64,000 nucleotides of DNA from Patescibacteria group bacterium (GTDB lineage: Bacteria > Patescibacteriota > Patescibacteriia > Patescibacteriales > Patescibacteriaceae), in NCBI GenBank assembly GCA_028704945.1, contig JAQWEL010000001.1, forward strand, positions 62,001 to 126,000, read 5' to 3'. Below the pieces are notes generated by a model that did no database searches, was not told the DNA's origin, and saw only the letters and a list, made by a program, of their open reading frames with translations. A program made the translations under genes and the position numbers. Each line of letters opens with the position of its first letter. Position 1 is the first letter of the stretch. Below, in pieces: positions 33,709 to 41,636 of the stretch.

Positions 33709-34950
33709 ATGAGTGAAATTATTAATGCGATTAAGCAGATTTGTGAAGAAAAAAGCTTGAGTTACGAATCCGTTATCATGACCATCGAGTCAGCTTTGGC
33801 GGCTGCTTATCGCAAAGATTATGGTGAAAAGAACCAAAATATTAAGGTTGAATATGATCCAGCGACTAATAAGAGCCGTGTATTTGACGTTAAGACAGTA
33901 GTTGAAGATTTACCGGAAGAGGTTTTAGCCGCCATGGCTGCCGCCGAAGCAGCTCGACTTGCTCGCGAAGCCGGTGAAGAAAAACCAGAAGAAGAAAAAA
34001 ATAACAAAATTGAAATTAAGGAAGATTTAGCTGAATCCGATGAAGATGATGAAGAAGTCCGTCGTTTTAACCCTAAAACAGAAATTCAAGAATCGGATGC
34101 TAAAATGATTAATCCCAAATTGTCCGTTGGCGATGAATTAAAAATAGAATTACCGACTCAGGAAGAATATGGCCGCATGGCTGCTCAAACCGCCAAGCAA
34201 GTTATTATTCAAAGATTACGTGAAGCTGAGCGTGATATGGTCTTTAGCGAATATAAAGACAAAGAACATGAAGTCGTGACTGGCGTTGTGCAAAGACGAG
34301 AAGGCCGGGTCGTTTTGGTTGATTTAGGTAAATCTGTCGGCATTATTTTACCTGATGACCAGGTGCGTGGTGAACGCTATAATCACAACGATCGCATCAG
34401 GGTTTATGTCAAAGAAGTTCGTTCAACTCCTAAGGGTCCAGAAATTCTTTTATCCAGGACTTCGGAAGAGATATTGAAAAAAATATTTGCTAACGAAATT
34501 CCCGAAGTAGCTAATGGTTTAATTGAAATAAAAAGTGTAGCCCGTGAAGCTGGTAACCGTTCTAAAGTCGCAGTTGAAGCGCATGGCGAAAACATTGATC
34601 CAATCGGATCATGCGTTGGCCAACGCGGCGCTCGCATCCAAACGATTATTCGCGAGCTTAGTGGAGAAAAAATTGACATCATTGAATATTCTGATGATCC
34701 GGCTGAATTTATCGCTAATGCTTTGTCGCCAGCTAAAATTGCCGGCATTGATATTAATGAAGAAGAACATCGCGCAGTTGTTAAAGTAGTGGAAGATCAG
34801 TTATCTTTAGCTATCGGCAAGAGCGGCCAGAATGTCCGCTTGGCTGCTTATCTGACTGGTTGGAAAATTGATATTTTAGAAGGCGAAAGCGGAGAAATTA
34901 AAGAATCAAGCGATGATTTGATTGTTGAAACCAATAACGAAGAGGAATAA
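33709..34950 (+). CDS. nusA: transcription termination/antitermination factor NusA
   Basis: NusA binds RNA polymerase and modulates pausing, termination and antitermination. The 413-residue protein has the N-terminal RNA polymerase-binding domain with an acidic insert (about 85-125, [11 protein letters not shown] and ESDEDDEE). An S1 domain follows ([20 protein letters not shown]), then KH domains with [20 protein letters not shown] and [20 protein letters not shown]. No C-terminal acidic repeats of the E. coli kind are present. A possible attenuator precedes it. Confidence 0.96.
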   Translation: MSEIINAIKQICEEKSLSYESVIMTIESALAAAYRKDYGEKNQNIKVEYDPATNKSRVFDVKTVVEDLPEEVLAAMAAAEAARLAREAGEEKPEEEKNNKIEIKEDLAESDEDDEEVRRFNPKTEIQESDAKMINPKLSVGDELKIELPTQEEYGRMAAQTAKQVIIQRLREAERDMVFSEYKDKEHEVVTGVVQRREGRVVLVDLGKSVGIILPDDQVRGERYNHNDRIRVYVKEVRSTPKGPEILLSRTSEEILKKIFANEIPEVANGLIEIKSVAREAGNRSKVAVEAHGENIDPIGSCVGQRGARIQTIIRELSGEKIDIIEYSDDPAEFIANALSPAKIAGIDINEEEHRAVVKVVEDQLSLAIGKSGQNVRLAAYLTGWKIDILEGESGEIKESSDDLIVETNNEEE

Positions 34951-35003
34951 TTTATAAAATTAAAAATAAATTAAAAGCGCCTTGGAGGAGCGCAAAGAAA
35001 AGT

Positions 35004-36980
35004 ATGTTAAACACAATCCAATTGTTAATTTTGGGTTCAGCCGCCGTCGGCATTGCTTATGGGCTGTTTTACATTAAGTACATTTTATCATTACCAGCCG
35101 GTGATGAAAAAATGCAGAGCATTGCTAAAGCTATTCAGGAAGGCGCCAGCGCTTACTTGAACAAGCAGTATCAGACCATCTTAATGGTCGCCGTCGTTCT
35201 TTTTGGACTTATCGGTTTTGGCATGGGTTGGAATATCGCCACCGGTTTTATTTTAGGAGCCGCTTTGTCAGCTGCTGCCGGTTATATCGGTATGAATATT
35301 TCGGTTAGAGCCAATGTTCGTACCACCGAAGCCGCTAAAGGCGGGATGAAAAAAGCTTTGGGTGTTGCCGTTAAGGGTGGGTCTATCACTGGTATGTTAG
35401 TGGTCGGTTTAGCTCTTTTAGGCACTGCCGGTTTTTATTTCGCTTATGGCGATGTCCAAGCTTTGATCGGTTTGGGTTTCGGCGCCTCTTTAATCTCTAT
35501 TTTTGCTCGCTTGGGCGGAGGAATTTTTACTAAGGCGGCTGATGTCGGAGCTGATTTGGTCGGGAAAGTTGAAGCTGGTATCCCAGAAGACGATCCAAGA
35601 AATCCAGCAGTTATTGCTGATAATGTCGGCGATAATGTCGGTGATTGTTCTGGCATGGCGGCTGATTTGTTTGAAACTTATGTTGTTACTTCTGTTGCCG
35701 CTATGATGCTTGGACACTTATTACTCGGAGGCAATTCAGTTATTTATCCGTTAGTCTTGGGTGCTGTTTCAATTATCGCTTCAATTATCGGTATTTATTT
35801 TATTCGTTTGGGCAAAAAACAAAATATCATGGGCGCTTTATATAAAGGTTTAATCGCCTCAGGTGTTTTGTCGGCCATTGCTTTTTATCCAATCACTAAA
35901 ATGTTGATGGGTGAAAATTATTTAAATATTTATTTTGCCACTTTAGTCGGTTTAGTTCTTACCGGTTTAGTCGTTATTATTACTGAATATTATACTTCAA
36001 CTAAATATAAACCAGTTAGAGATATTGCCAAAGCTTCAACTACCGGACATGGTACCAATATTATTACCGGCTTAGCTGTTTCTATGAAGTCGACCGCTTT
36101 GCCAGTCTTGGCGATTGTTGGCGCTATTGGAGCCGCTTATTATTTTGCTGGAATTTATGGTATCGCTATCGCTGCCGTTTCTATGTTATCTATGGCCGGT
36201 ATCATTATTACTATTGATGCCTATGGTCCGATTACTGATAATGCTGGCGGTATCGCTGAAATGGCTGAATTAGATTCTTCTGTCCGCGACGTGACTGATC
36301 CGTTAGATGCTGTTGGCAACACTACCAAGGCCGTTACCAAGGGTTATGCTATCGCTTCAGCCGCTTTAGCCACACTCGCCTTATTTGCTGATTTTACTCA
36401 CAATGCTGGCAATGGTTTAGTCTTTGATATTTCTAATCCAAAAGTTTTAATCGGCTTGTTGATTGGTGGTTTATTACCTTATTATTTTGGCGCTTTATCT
36501 ATGGAGGCCGTTTCTAAAACCGCTGGAGCAGTTGTGGAAAATGTCCGTAAACAATTTAAAGCTAAACCAGGCATTATGACTGGCACTGAAAAACCAGACT
36601 ATGGTGAAACCGTCAGTATCGTTACCTCAGCTGCTATTCATGAAATGATTTTACCGGCTTTGATCCCAGTGCTGGCTCCAACTATTGTTGGTGTTTGTTT
36701 TGGAGTTCAAGCTTTGGGCGGTTTGCTTATTGGTTCAATTGTTACCGGTATCTTTGTGGCTATCTCAATGACCTCTGGTGGAGGCGCGTGGGACAATGCC
36801 AAGAAGTATATCGAGCTCGGTAACTATGGCGGTAAAGGCTCAGAGGCTCACAAGGCTGCTGTCACCGGAGATACTGTTGGCGATCCTTATAAGGATACTG
36901 CCGGCCCAGCTATCAATCCGATGATTAAGATTGTTAATATTATCGCCATCCTTCTTTTGATTGCTGGCTTAGTTAGTTAA
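35004..36980 (+). CDS. hppA: membrane pyrophosphatase, K+-independent proton-pumping type
   Basis: This enzyme couples pyrophosphate hydrolysis to proton export. The 658 residues form about 16 membrane helices. The active-site loops are [40 protein letters not shown] and, near the end, [17 protein letters not shown]. The stretch [13 protein letters not shown] has lysine where potassium-dependent enzymes have alanine, which marks the potassium-independent subfamily. A GGAGG site lies in the upstream sequence CTTGGAGGAGCGC. With ATP synthase it gives this cell two proton-coupled phosphoanhydride machines. Confidence 0.97.
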   Translation: MLNTIQLLILGSAAVGIAYGLFYIKYILSLPAGDEKMQSIAKAIQEGASAYLNKQYQTILMVAVVLFGLIGFGMGWNIATGFILGAALSAAAGYIGMNISVRANVRTTEAAKGGMKKALGVAVKGGSITGMLVVGLALLGTAGFYFAYGDVQALIGLGFGASLISIFARLGGGIFTKAADVGADLVGKVEAGIPEDDPRNPAVIADNVGDNVGDCSGMAADLFETYVVTSVAAMMLGHLLLGGNSVIYPLVLGAVSIIASIIGIYFIRLGKKQNIMGALYKGLIASGVLSAIAFYPITKMLMGENYLNIYFATLVGLVLTGLVVIITEYYTSTKYKPVRDIAKASTTGHGTNIITGLAVSMKSTALPVLAIVGAIGAAYYFAGIYGIAIAAVSMLSMAGIIITIDAYGPITDNAGGIAEMAELDSSVRDVTDPLDAVGNTTKAVTKGYAIASAALATLALFADFTHNAGNGLVFDISNPKVLIGLLIGGLLPYYFGALSMEAVSKTAGAVVENVRKQFKAKPGIMTGTEKPDYGETVSIVTSAAIHEMILPALIPVLAPTIVGVCFGVQALGGLLIGSIVTGIFVAISMTSGGGAWDNAKKYIELGNYGGKGSEAHKAAVTGDTVGDPYKDTAGPAINPMIKIVNIIAILLLIAGLVS

Positions 36981-36985
36981 ACAAC

Positions 36986-37048
36986 TCAGGCTGCTTTAAT
37001 TAGCAGCCAGTTGTCCAAAATTGCTAAAAACTTTGGCGATTTTGGATA
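36986..37048 (+). promoter_or_regulatory. two hairpins between hppA and tig
   Basis: GGCTGCT/AGCAGCC (36988-37007) is followed by TCCAAAATTGC/GCGATTTTGGA (37015-37047). Neither has a T run, so they are more likely message-stabilising or processing sites than terminators. Confidence 0.4.
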
Positions 37049-37067
37049 GCTAATATAAAATTATTAT

Positions 37068-38402
37068 ATGATTACAAACAAAGAAAAAACTGATAATGGA
37101 CAAGAAGTCATTACCGTCGAAATCCCTTTTGATGATTTCAAAAAATATTTTGACCGCGCCGCTGAGAATATGTCTAAGGATATGAAAATTGAAGGCTTCC
37201 GACCAGGTAAAGTTCCTTTTGATATTTTACGCGCCCGAGTCGGCGATATGGTTATTTTAGAAGAAGCTGCCAGACTTTTGATTATGAAAGAAGCTGATGA
37301 TATTTTAAATCAAGAGACCTCCGCGGTTATTGTCGGGCAACCTCAGATTTCAATCACTAAATTAGTTTATGGAGAGCCGTTGGAATATAAGATAGCTGCT
37401 GATTTATTGCCAGAAGCCAAGTTAGCCAACTACAAAGGACGCGGTTTAAAAATGGAAAAGGCCGAAGTGACTGAAGTCGAAATCGAAAAAATCTTAGCCG
37501 ATTTAGCTGACAGCCGAGTTAAGGAAGTGTCGGTTGACCGAGAGATTAAAATAACTGATAAGGCGATTGTCGATATTAAAATGTTTTTGGACAATGTGCC
37601 GGTTGATGGTGGCCAATCAAAGGGTGTCGCTATTATTTTAGGTAAGGATTATATTATCCCGGGTTTTGATAAGGAATTAGTCGGACTTAAAAATAATGAA
37701 ACTAAGGAATTTTCTTTAGTTTTCCCAGCTGATCATTATCAGAAAAATTTAGCTGGCAAAAAAGTTGAATTTGTGGTTGATGTTAAAAGTATTTTTGAAC
37801 GAGAAATTCCGACAATTAACGATGAGTTTGCCAAGACTTTCGACATTGATACTTTGGAAGAAATGAAAAAGAATATCTTAGAAAATGTTAAGCAAGAAAA
37901 AAATAGTAAAAATAAGGATAAGGTTGAATTAGAATTATTAGAAGCCTTGGTAAAAGAAACCGAGTTTGGCCCAATTCCGGAAAGTTTAATCAAGGGAGAA
38001 AAGGAATTAATGATCCGAGAGTTAAGACGTAATATTGAAATGTATGGCGGCAAATTTGAAGATTATTTATTGTCGATTAAAAAGTCGGTTGATAATTTAT
38101 TGGAAGAATTTACTCCAGAAGCCGTTAAAAGAGTTAAGAGCGCGATTATTATGCGCCGAATAATTGAAGCCGAGGGAATTAAACCAACTGAAGAAAAGAT
38201 TGATTACGAAATTAAGCATCTTTTGGAGCATTATGGCAATAATGTCGAGGCTGTTAAAAAAATTAAAACACCTGCTTATCGTACTGAATTGGCTAATAAT
38301 TTAGCTATTCACATGGGTGTTGATAAATTGCATGAATGGAACATTGAGGGTTTTGAACCTCATAATCATGAATGTGGCGACGAATGTGACCACGAACACT
38401 AA
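37068..38402 (+). CDS. tig: trigger factor with histidine-rich C-terminus
   Basis: Trigger factor is the ribosome-bound folding chaperone and prolyl isomerase. The 444-residue protein has the ribosome-binding loop GFRPGKVPFDILRARVG (the usual GFRxGKxP signature) near residue 45. A PPIase domain covers about 150-240 (KAIVDIKMFLDNVPVDG, IPGFDKELVGLKNNETKEFSL), followed by the long helical C-terminal arms. The last residues HNHECGDECDHEH are rich in His, Cys and acidic residues, a possible metal-binding tail that the family usually lacks. Confidence 0.95.
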   Translation: MITNKEKTDNGQEVITVEIPFDDFKKYFDRAAENMSKDMKIEGFRPGKVPFDILRARVGDMVILEEAARLLIMKEADDILNQETSAVIVGQPQISITKLVYGEPLEYKIAADLLPEAKLANYKGRGLKMEKAEVTEVEIEKILADLADSRVKEVSVDREIKITDKAIVDIKMFLDNVPVDGGQSKGVAIILGKDYIIPGFDKELVGLKNNETKEFSLVFPADHYQKNLAGKKVEFVVDVKSIFEREIPTINDEFAKTFDIDTLEEMKKNILENVKQEKNSKNKDKVELELLEALVKETEFGPIPESLIKGEKELMIRELRRNIEMYGGKFEDYLLSIKKSVDNLLEEFTPEAVKRVKSAIIMRRIIEAEGIKPTEEKIDYEIKHLLEHYGNNVEAVKKIKTPAYRTELANNLAIHMGVDKLHEWNIEGFEPHNHECGDECDHEH

Positions 38403-38423
38403 GTAAAAAATTTTTTGGTAAAG

Positions 38424-38462
38424 AAAAAAGAGGATTGTCATTTATTGACTTTCCTCTTTTTT
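38424..38462. terminator. shared terminator of tig and element A
   Basis: AAAAAAGAGGA...GTCA pairs with TGAC...TCCTCTTTTTT; T runs on both strands. It ends tig on the plus strand and the small RNA on the minus strand, and matches the terminator at 41549-41590. Confidence 0.75.
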
Positions 38463-38526
38463 AATTATTCATATTAATCCGGAAAAGAGAGTAAAGCGAT
38501 TGAGCTAGTCTTTTAGCTCTTGAGCT

Positions 38527-38580
38527 TTAATAGAAATAGCCGCAGGCGTAAACGAGTCGTAACCAGTTAACGATTGACAT
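38527..38580 (-). CDS. leader peptide of element A (17 residues)
   Basis: MSIVNWLRLVYACGYFY, with AAGGGA four bases before the ATG. Element B encodes the same peptide except Ser to Leu at position 2 and two extra residues. Element 1 shares the LRL codons. The peptide is hydrophobic and aromatic with one Cys. Direct translation evidence is lacking; the conserved frame and the site support it. Confidence 0.5.
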   Translation of the reverse strand: MSIVNWLRLVYACGYFY

Positions 38581-38636
38581 GCTATCCCTTTGTTTTCCTT
38601 CCCGAGTTAATAAGAATAATTTTAAAACAATATAGA

Positions 38637-38665
38637 AGTATAGCATATTTATACTAATTTGTCAA
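38637..38665 (-). promoter_or_regulatory. promoter of element A
   Basis: TTGACA (38660-38665), 17-base spacer ending AAATATGC, TATACT (38637-38642). Confidence 0.82.
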
Positions 38666-38692
38666 GAAATATAGGCTATCTTAGGTATATTT

Positions 38693-38706
38693 GGGCTAAT
38701 ATTAAG
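38693..38706. promoter_or_regulatory. CTTAATATTAGCCC box between element A and the SDR gene
   Basis: Read on the minus strand it ends 27 bases before the element A -35; on the plus side it is 35 bases before the SDR -35. The core TAATATTA is palindromic, so it could act on both divergent promoters. Confidence 0.55.
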
Positions 38707-38741
38707 TAAATAAAGTAAAAACATTAATTTAAACAATAATC

Positions 38742-38770
38742 TTGACTAAATTAGATTAAATTGGTATACA
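38742..38770 (+). promoter_or_regulatory. promoter of the SDR gene
   Basis: TTGACT (38742-38747), 17-base spacer, TATACA (38765-38770). Confidence 0.7.
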
Positions 38771-38813
38771 TAACAAAAGTTATTTTAAAATTAAATAGTT
38801 GAAGGATTAAAAA

Positions 38814-39659
38814 ATGAAGGCAACAGAAAGTTCCTTAATAGTCGTTTCTTCTGACGGTCAAAATTCAGAAGCTAAACAAATGATCTTAGATCACAAAGTG
38901 GTTCTAATTTCTGGTGGTACGGGGTCGTTAGGTAGCTCTTTAGTTAAAAAGCTACTGCAAACAAACGTTAAAAAAATCATAGTTTATTCAAGAGACGAAT
39001 ATAAACAATCTGAATTACGAGAAGAACTTAACGACAAACGAGTTATATTTTTTTTAGGAGATATAACAAATATTGGAAGATTAAAGGAGGCTTGCGAAAA
39101 TGTGGATATAATAATTCACACGGCCGCATTTAAAAGAGTAGATCAGGCTGCCCATAATTACTTTATTATGGCCAATACAAATATCAACGGAACCAACAAT
39201 ATCATTACCGCCGGTAAAAAATGTGAAAAAATAATTTTTGTTGGCACTGATAAAAGCTTTAAGCCAACCACAATCTATGGTGCCAGCAAAATGATAGCCG
39301 AGTCTCTTGTTTTGGCAGCTGGGAATGGAATCGTTTGGAGATTTGGCAACTTCATAAAATCAAGAGGATCTGTTTGGGAGATATTTGAAAAACAAAAAGC
39401 GAGGGGCGAGCCATTTACCATTACTGATCCAAGATGTACCAGATTTGTCATTGACATAAATGACGTCTGTGATTATGTTCTATCAGATGTTAAAAACGGC
39501 TTTATCTATCGGCCAAAAAAACTAAAAACTATGACTGTTATGGAAATAGCACAATCAATAGACCCGAATCATCCTTACCTAATTACAGGATTAAGAAATG
39601 AGGAAAAAATTTCCGATGGTTTTTCTGATGATGTTCAAAGTGATTCAAAAGTTGCTTAA
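38814..39659 (+). CDS. SDR-family nucleotide-sugar dehydratase/epimerase-like protein
   Basis: 281 residues with the Rossmann motif SGGTGSLGSSLVKKLL near residue 35, DITN and HTAAFKRVDQAAHN in the cofactor and substrate region, and the catalytic Tyr-x-x-x-Lys in IYGASKMIAES near 165. FKRVD and the order of motifs resemble UDP-N-acetylglucosamine 4,6-dehydratases of the PseB/CapD group. It is shorter than those (about 330), and the C-terminal substrate part looks reduced. GAAGGA precedes the ATG. It lies inside the inverted-repeat block and is alone on its transcript. Exact substrate unknown. Confidence 0.75.
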   Translation: MKATESSLIVVSSDGQNSEAKQMILDHKVVLISGGTGSLGSSLVKKLLQTNVKKIIVYSRDEYKQSELREELNDKRVIFFLGDITNIGRLKEACENVDIIIHTAAFKRVDQAAHNYFIMANTNINGTNNIITAGKKCEKIIFVGTDKSFKPTTIYGASKMIAESLVLAAGNGIVWRFGNFIKSRGSVWEIFEKQKARGEPFTITDPRCTRFVIDINDVCDYVLSDVKNGFIYRPKKLKTMTVMEIAQSIDPNHPYLITGLRNEEKISDGFSDDVQSDSKVA

Positions 39660-39692
39660 TTTTAATCAAACAATTTTGTATTTACAGAAATA

Positions 39693-39726
39693 CAAAAAAG
39701 AACTGCAAAACACAGTTCTTTTTTAT
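39693..39726 (+). terminator. terminator of the SDR gene
   Basis: AAAAGAACTG (39696-39705) pairs with CAGTTCTTTT (39713-39722), followed by T residues. Confidence 0.8.
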
Positions 39727-39729
39727 TTG

Positions 39730-39946
39730 GAGCGGGTAACGGGAATTATGCTCTCGACTATAGCTTTGCTATCACGTCTCGTTTGTCCGGAGTTGGCATC
39801 CAAACTGCCTTTATGGCAGTTTGTCTGACGTTCACTGCATTATTTTTGCTCACACGCAAAAATAATTAGTTCTCTTCCAACTTGTTCGATTCCCTTTTTT
39901 CAACTCATAACAAAAACAGACCTTTTTGAAGGTCTGTTTTTGTTAT
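39730..39946 (-). mobile_element. 217-bp tRNA-Gly-linked insertion-like segment
   Basis: Seen on the minus strand, the tRNA-Gly gene is followed by a 19-bp perfect terminator stem and then an inverted T-arm fragment (GGGAATCGAAC near 39893-39883). Next come hairpins (TTATTTTTGC/GCAAAAATAA, AAACTGCC/GGCAGTTT) and finally a second copy of the tRNA 3' end (39730-39746, identical over 17 bases to 39947-39963). The direct repeat at offset 217 resembles the product of an insertion at a tRNA 3' end. No ORF is inside. The same design is found after tRNA-Asp. Confidence 0.5.
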
Positions 39947-39949
39947 GAG
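39904..39949 (-). terminator. terminator of the tRNA-Gly gene
   Basis: Perfect 19-bp stem, CTCATAACAAAAACAGACC with its complement at 39931-39949, loop of 8. Confidence 0.75.
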
Positions 39950-40019
39950 CGGGTAACGGGAATCGAACCCGTATCTCTGCCTTGGCAAGGCAATGTAATA
40001 GCCATTATACGATACCCGC
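39948..40019 (-). tRNA. tRNA-Gly (GCC)
   Basis: Minus-strand acceptor arms GCGGGTA and TACCCGC pair; anticodon loop TTGCCAA gives GCC; T-arm ACGGG TTCGATT CCCGT. CCA is not encoded. Confidence 0.95.
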
Positions 40020-40091
40020 AAATTATTAAATACTAATCTATCTTAAATATTTTTATAATAAATGTCAATATTCTAAAAATACCTAAAAAGG

Positions 40092-40174
40092 TGCCCCGAG
40101 AGGGACTCGAACCCTCACTCCGTCGCCGGAGGCAGATTTTAAGTCTGCTGCGTCTACCATTCCGCCATCAGGGC
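40092..40174 (-). tRNA. tRNA-Leu (UAA)
   Basis: Class II tRNA with long variable arm (CCTCCGGCGACGGAG region). Acceptor GCCCTGA with TCGGGGC; anticodon TAA in ACTTAAAAT; T-arm GAGGG TTCGAGT CCCTC. Followed by ACCT, so a complete CCA is not encoded. Confidence 0.95.
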
Positions 40175-40215
40175 TTATTAATCTTAATTAATAAGCTTTT
40201 TAATTAAAACAAAAG

Positions 40216-40602
40216 TGGAGATGAGGAGAGTCGAACTCCTGTCCAGCAAGAAATTGAATAGCCGTCTACCAAACATAGCCTAAGTTAATTTACGAACAAT
40301 AATTTTAAAAACCCAGGCAAAACAAATTAAAGTCGATCGTAATTAAGCTTAAATTTCAACCCTTACGACAAAAATTGAAATTGAAATAGCAGTCTCGTTA
40401 ATAACACCACTTAACCCGATCCGAGACAATCGGAAGTGATGGTTGCGGCACTAATTAGGCGGCAACAAAAGCCGGAACCTTCCAAGCGAAGGCTGGCTTG
40501 CCAGTATTGGCGTTTATAGTTTTGGCTAATTTTAAGGCACACTGCCAGTGCCGTTTGGCAGGATAGACAATTTGACCTTGTTGTCAAAGCCAATCCATCC
40601 CC
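40216..40602 (-). ncRNA. ssrA: transfer-messenger RNA (tmRNA)
   Basis: tmRNA rescues stalled ribosomes and tags their products for degradation. The 5' end GGGGATG pairs with CATCTCC at the 3' end. The T-arm GGAG TTCGACT CTCC is standard, and the usual 5' GGCTTTGAC is present. The tag frame (40455-40526) starts at GCC and runs 23 codons, ending KVPAFVAA and TAA. This is longer than the common 8-15 residue tags but keeps the degradation-type Ala-Ala end. CCA is not encoded. It lies directly upstream of tRNA-Leu and tRNA-Gly and downstream of smpB, all on the same strand. Confidence 0.95.
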
Positions 40603-40619
40603 ATTTAAAAATAAAATGA

Positions 40620-41075
40620 TTATTTATTTGTTAAGGTTCTTTTCATTTGTCGGTCTAAATCTTTGCGCTTAATATCTTCTCGTTTGTCGTATTTCTTTTT
40701 ACCGCGCGCAACCGCAAACTCTAATTTTATATAATCTTTAACAGTATATAGTTTAGTAGCCACTAAAGTCAAGCCCTTTTCCTGAGCTTTACCAACCAAA
40801 TGAGCTATTTCTTTTTTATTAAGTAATAGCTGTCTTGAGCGCTTATTGTCGTATTTCTCTTGATTAGCGCATTTATAAGGTGAAATAACAGCGTTAGTTA
40901 AATAAAATTGCGGTTTCAAAATACCACCCTTAAGAGTAACAAAGGACGACTTTAAACTAACCTGCCCTAATTTAGCAGATTTTACTTCCGGCCCGGTTAA
41001 AACCAAACCAGCTTGAAAAGTTTCTAAAAGCTCATAATCAAAGCGAGCTTTCTTGTTGACTGCTAAAACAGACAT
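40620..41075 (-). CDS. smpB: SsrA-binding protein SmpB
   Basis: SmpB binds the tRNA-like part of tmRNA and carries it into stalled ribosomes. At 151 residues it has normal length. Family patterns are NKKARFDYELLETFQAGLVL, GPEVKSAKLGQVSLKSSFV, and the basic C-terminal tail ARGKKKYDKREDIKRKDLDR that enters the decoding channel. It lies 18 bases before tmRNA, so the partners are likely cotranscribed. Its promoter (41098-41125) diverges from element B and shares the TTAATATTAGCCC box. Confidence 0.97.
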   Translation of the reverse strand: MSVLAVNKKARFDYELLETFQAGLVLTGPEVKSAKLGQVSLKSSFVTLKGGILKPQFYLTNAVISPYKCANQEKYDNKRSRQLLLNKKEIAHLVGKAQEKGLTLVATKLYTVKDYIKLEFAVARGKKKYDKREDIKRKDLDRQMKRTLTNK

Positions 41076-41097
41076 AAATTTAAGGGTTAGTGATTAC

Positions 41098-41125
41098 AGA
41101 TTAACATAAATTAAGAATTTGTCAA
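41098..41125 (-). promoter_or_regulatory. promoter of smpB
   Basis: TTGACA (41120-41125), 16-base spacer, TAATCT (41098-41103) with TG-T before it. Confidence 0.6.
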
Positions 41126-41143
41126 AGTTTTTTACTTTATTTA

Positions 41144-41157
41144 CTTAATATTAGCCC
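41144..41157. promoter_or_regulatory. CTTAATATTAGCCC box between smpB and element B
   Basis: It ends 27 bases before the element B -35 and lies 18 bases upstream of the smpB -35. Identical to the box at 38693. Confidence 0.55.
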
Positions 41158-41184
41158 AAATATACCTAAGATAGCCTATATCTC

Positions 41185-41213
41185 TTGACAAATTAGCATA
41201 AATATGCTATACT
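41185..41213 (+). promoter_or_regulatory. promoter of element B
   Basis: TTGACA (41185-41190), 17-base spacer ending AAATATGC, TATACT (41208-41213). Confidence 0.85.
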
Positions 41214-41270
41214 TTTACATTACTTTTAAAATTGTTCCTATTAATTCGGGAAAGAAAACAAAGGGATAGC

Positions 41271-41330
41271 ATGTTAATCGTTAACTGGTTACGACTCGTT
41301 TACGCCTGCGGCTATTTCTATCAAGGTTGA
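41271..41330 (+). CDS. leader peptide of element B (19 residues)
   Basis: MLIVNWLRLVYACGYFYQG with AAGGGA four bases before ATG. Differs from the element A peptide by one substitution and a read-on of two residues (TAA in A is CAA in B). Confidence 0.5.
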   Translation: MLIVNWLRLVYACGYFYQG

Positions 41331-41438
41331 GGTTTATATCTATATAGATCTATATAACCAATCACCTTACTCTCTCTTTTCCGTATTAATACGAATAATT
41401 CGTAAAACTGTTATTTAAAAATATATTAGGAGTTTATC

Positions 41439-41546
41439 ATGTCTAACCCCAATCCATTCGGACAAATTATCCGTTTACTGCTTGACGCTATTGAATCCGC
41501 TCTACAAAACATTCGATCCCACCAAAAGAAACTCCGCAGTAATTAA
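41439..41546 (+). CDS. 35-residue amphipathic cationic peptide
   Basis: A strong Shine-Dalgarno site (TTAGGAG, 6 bases before ATG) starts a peptide opening MSNPNPFGQIIRLLLDAIES. A likely amphipathic helix covers residues 8-25, and the tail RSHQKKLRSN is basic. No signal peptide or known family. Such features fit a membrane-active peptide (toxin, bacteriocin-like or surface-active), or a small regulator; none can be proven here. It is the downstream gene of the element B leader and is missing from element A. Confidence 0.6.
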   Translation: MSNPNPFGQIIRLLLDAIESALQNIRSHQKKLRSN

Positions 41547-41548
41547 AA

Positions 41549-41590
41549 CAAAAGAGGAAAGTCAACAAATGACAATCATCTTTTTTCTTT
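41549..41590 (+). terminator. terminator of element B
   Basis: AAAGA...GTCA pairs with TGAC...TCTTT followed by TTTT; homologous to 38424-38462. Confidence 0.65.
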
Positions 41591-41618
41591 TGCAAAAAAT
41601 TTTTAGTCGAAATGATTT

Positions 41619-41629
41619 TGTGCTATAAT
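41619..41629 (+). promoter_or_regulatory. extended -10 promoter of the sensor kinase gene
   Basis: TGTGCTATAAT ends 7 bases before the ATG, so the message should be leaderless. Confidence 0.7.
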
Positions 41630-41636
41630 TGAGTGG

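Larger units (their letters stand above)
38424..38630 (-). ncRNA. small-peptide RNA element A
   Basis: A unit of about 205 bases with promoter (38637-38665), leader ORF (38527-38580), a hairpin, and the terminator at 38424. It is nearly identical in upstream region, promoter and leader ORF to element B (41220-41590, opposite strand), but lacks B's second ORF. After the leader ORF, A has AAAGC...GCTTT where B has AAGGT...ACCTT: two compensatory base-pair changes that support a real RNA stem. Inner pairing GAGCT/AGCTC is present too. Confidence 0.6.
38424..38735 (-). repeat. inverted repeat copy A
   Basis: This stretch is the diverged inverted partner of 41130-41590. Identity is high over the upstream region, promoter and leader ORF, and at the terminator. 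Copy A lacks about 150 bases that hold the second ORF in copy B. Confidence 0.8.
41130..41590 (+). repeat. inverted repeat copy B
   Basis: Diverged inverted partner of 38424-38735. The pair encloses about 2.4 kb with the SDR gene, tRNA-Gly, tRNA-Leu, tmRNA and smpB, so recombination between copies would invert that block. Confidence 0.8.
41220..41590 (+). ncRNA. small-peptide RNA element B
   Basis: Transcript of about 370 bases with two ORFs: the LRL leader (41271-41330) and a 35-codon ORF (41439-41546). Between them lie the covarying stem AAGGT/ACCTT with an inner AU-rich hairpin (GGTT...AACC) and two short palindromes (GTATTAATAC, ACGAATAATTCGT) just before the second Shine-Dalgarno site. 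The layout leader ORF - hairpins - second ORF is that of a translational or transcriptional attenuator. What it senses is unknown. Confidence 0.6.

Noticed and set aside
38424-41590. Insertion sequence as explanation of the inverted repeats
   Set aside because: No transposase remnant or target-site duplication is seen; the repeats are complete small transcription units.
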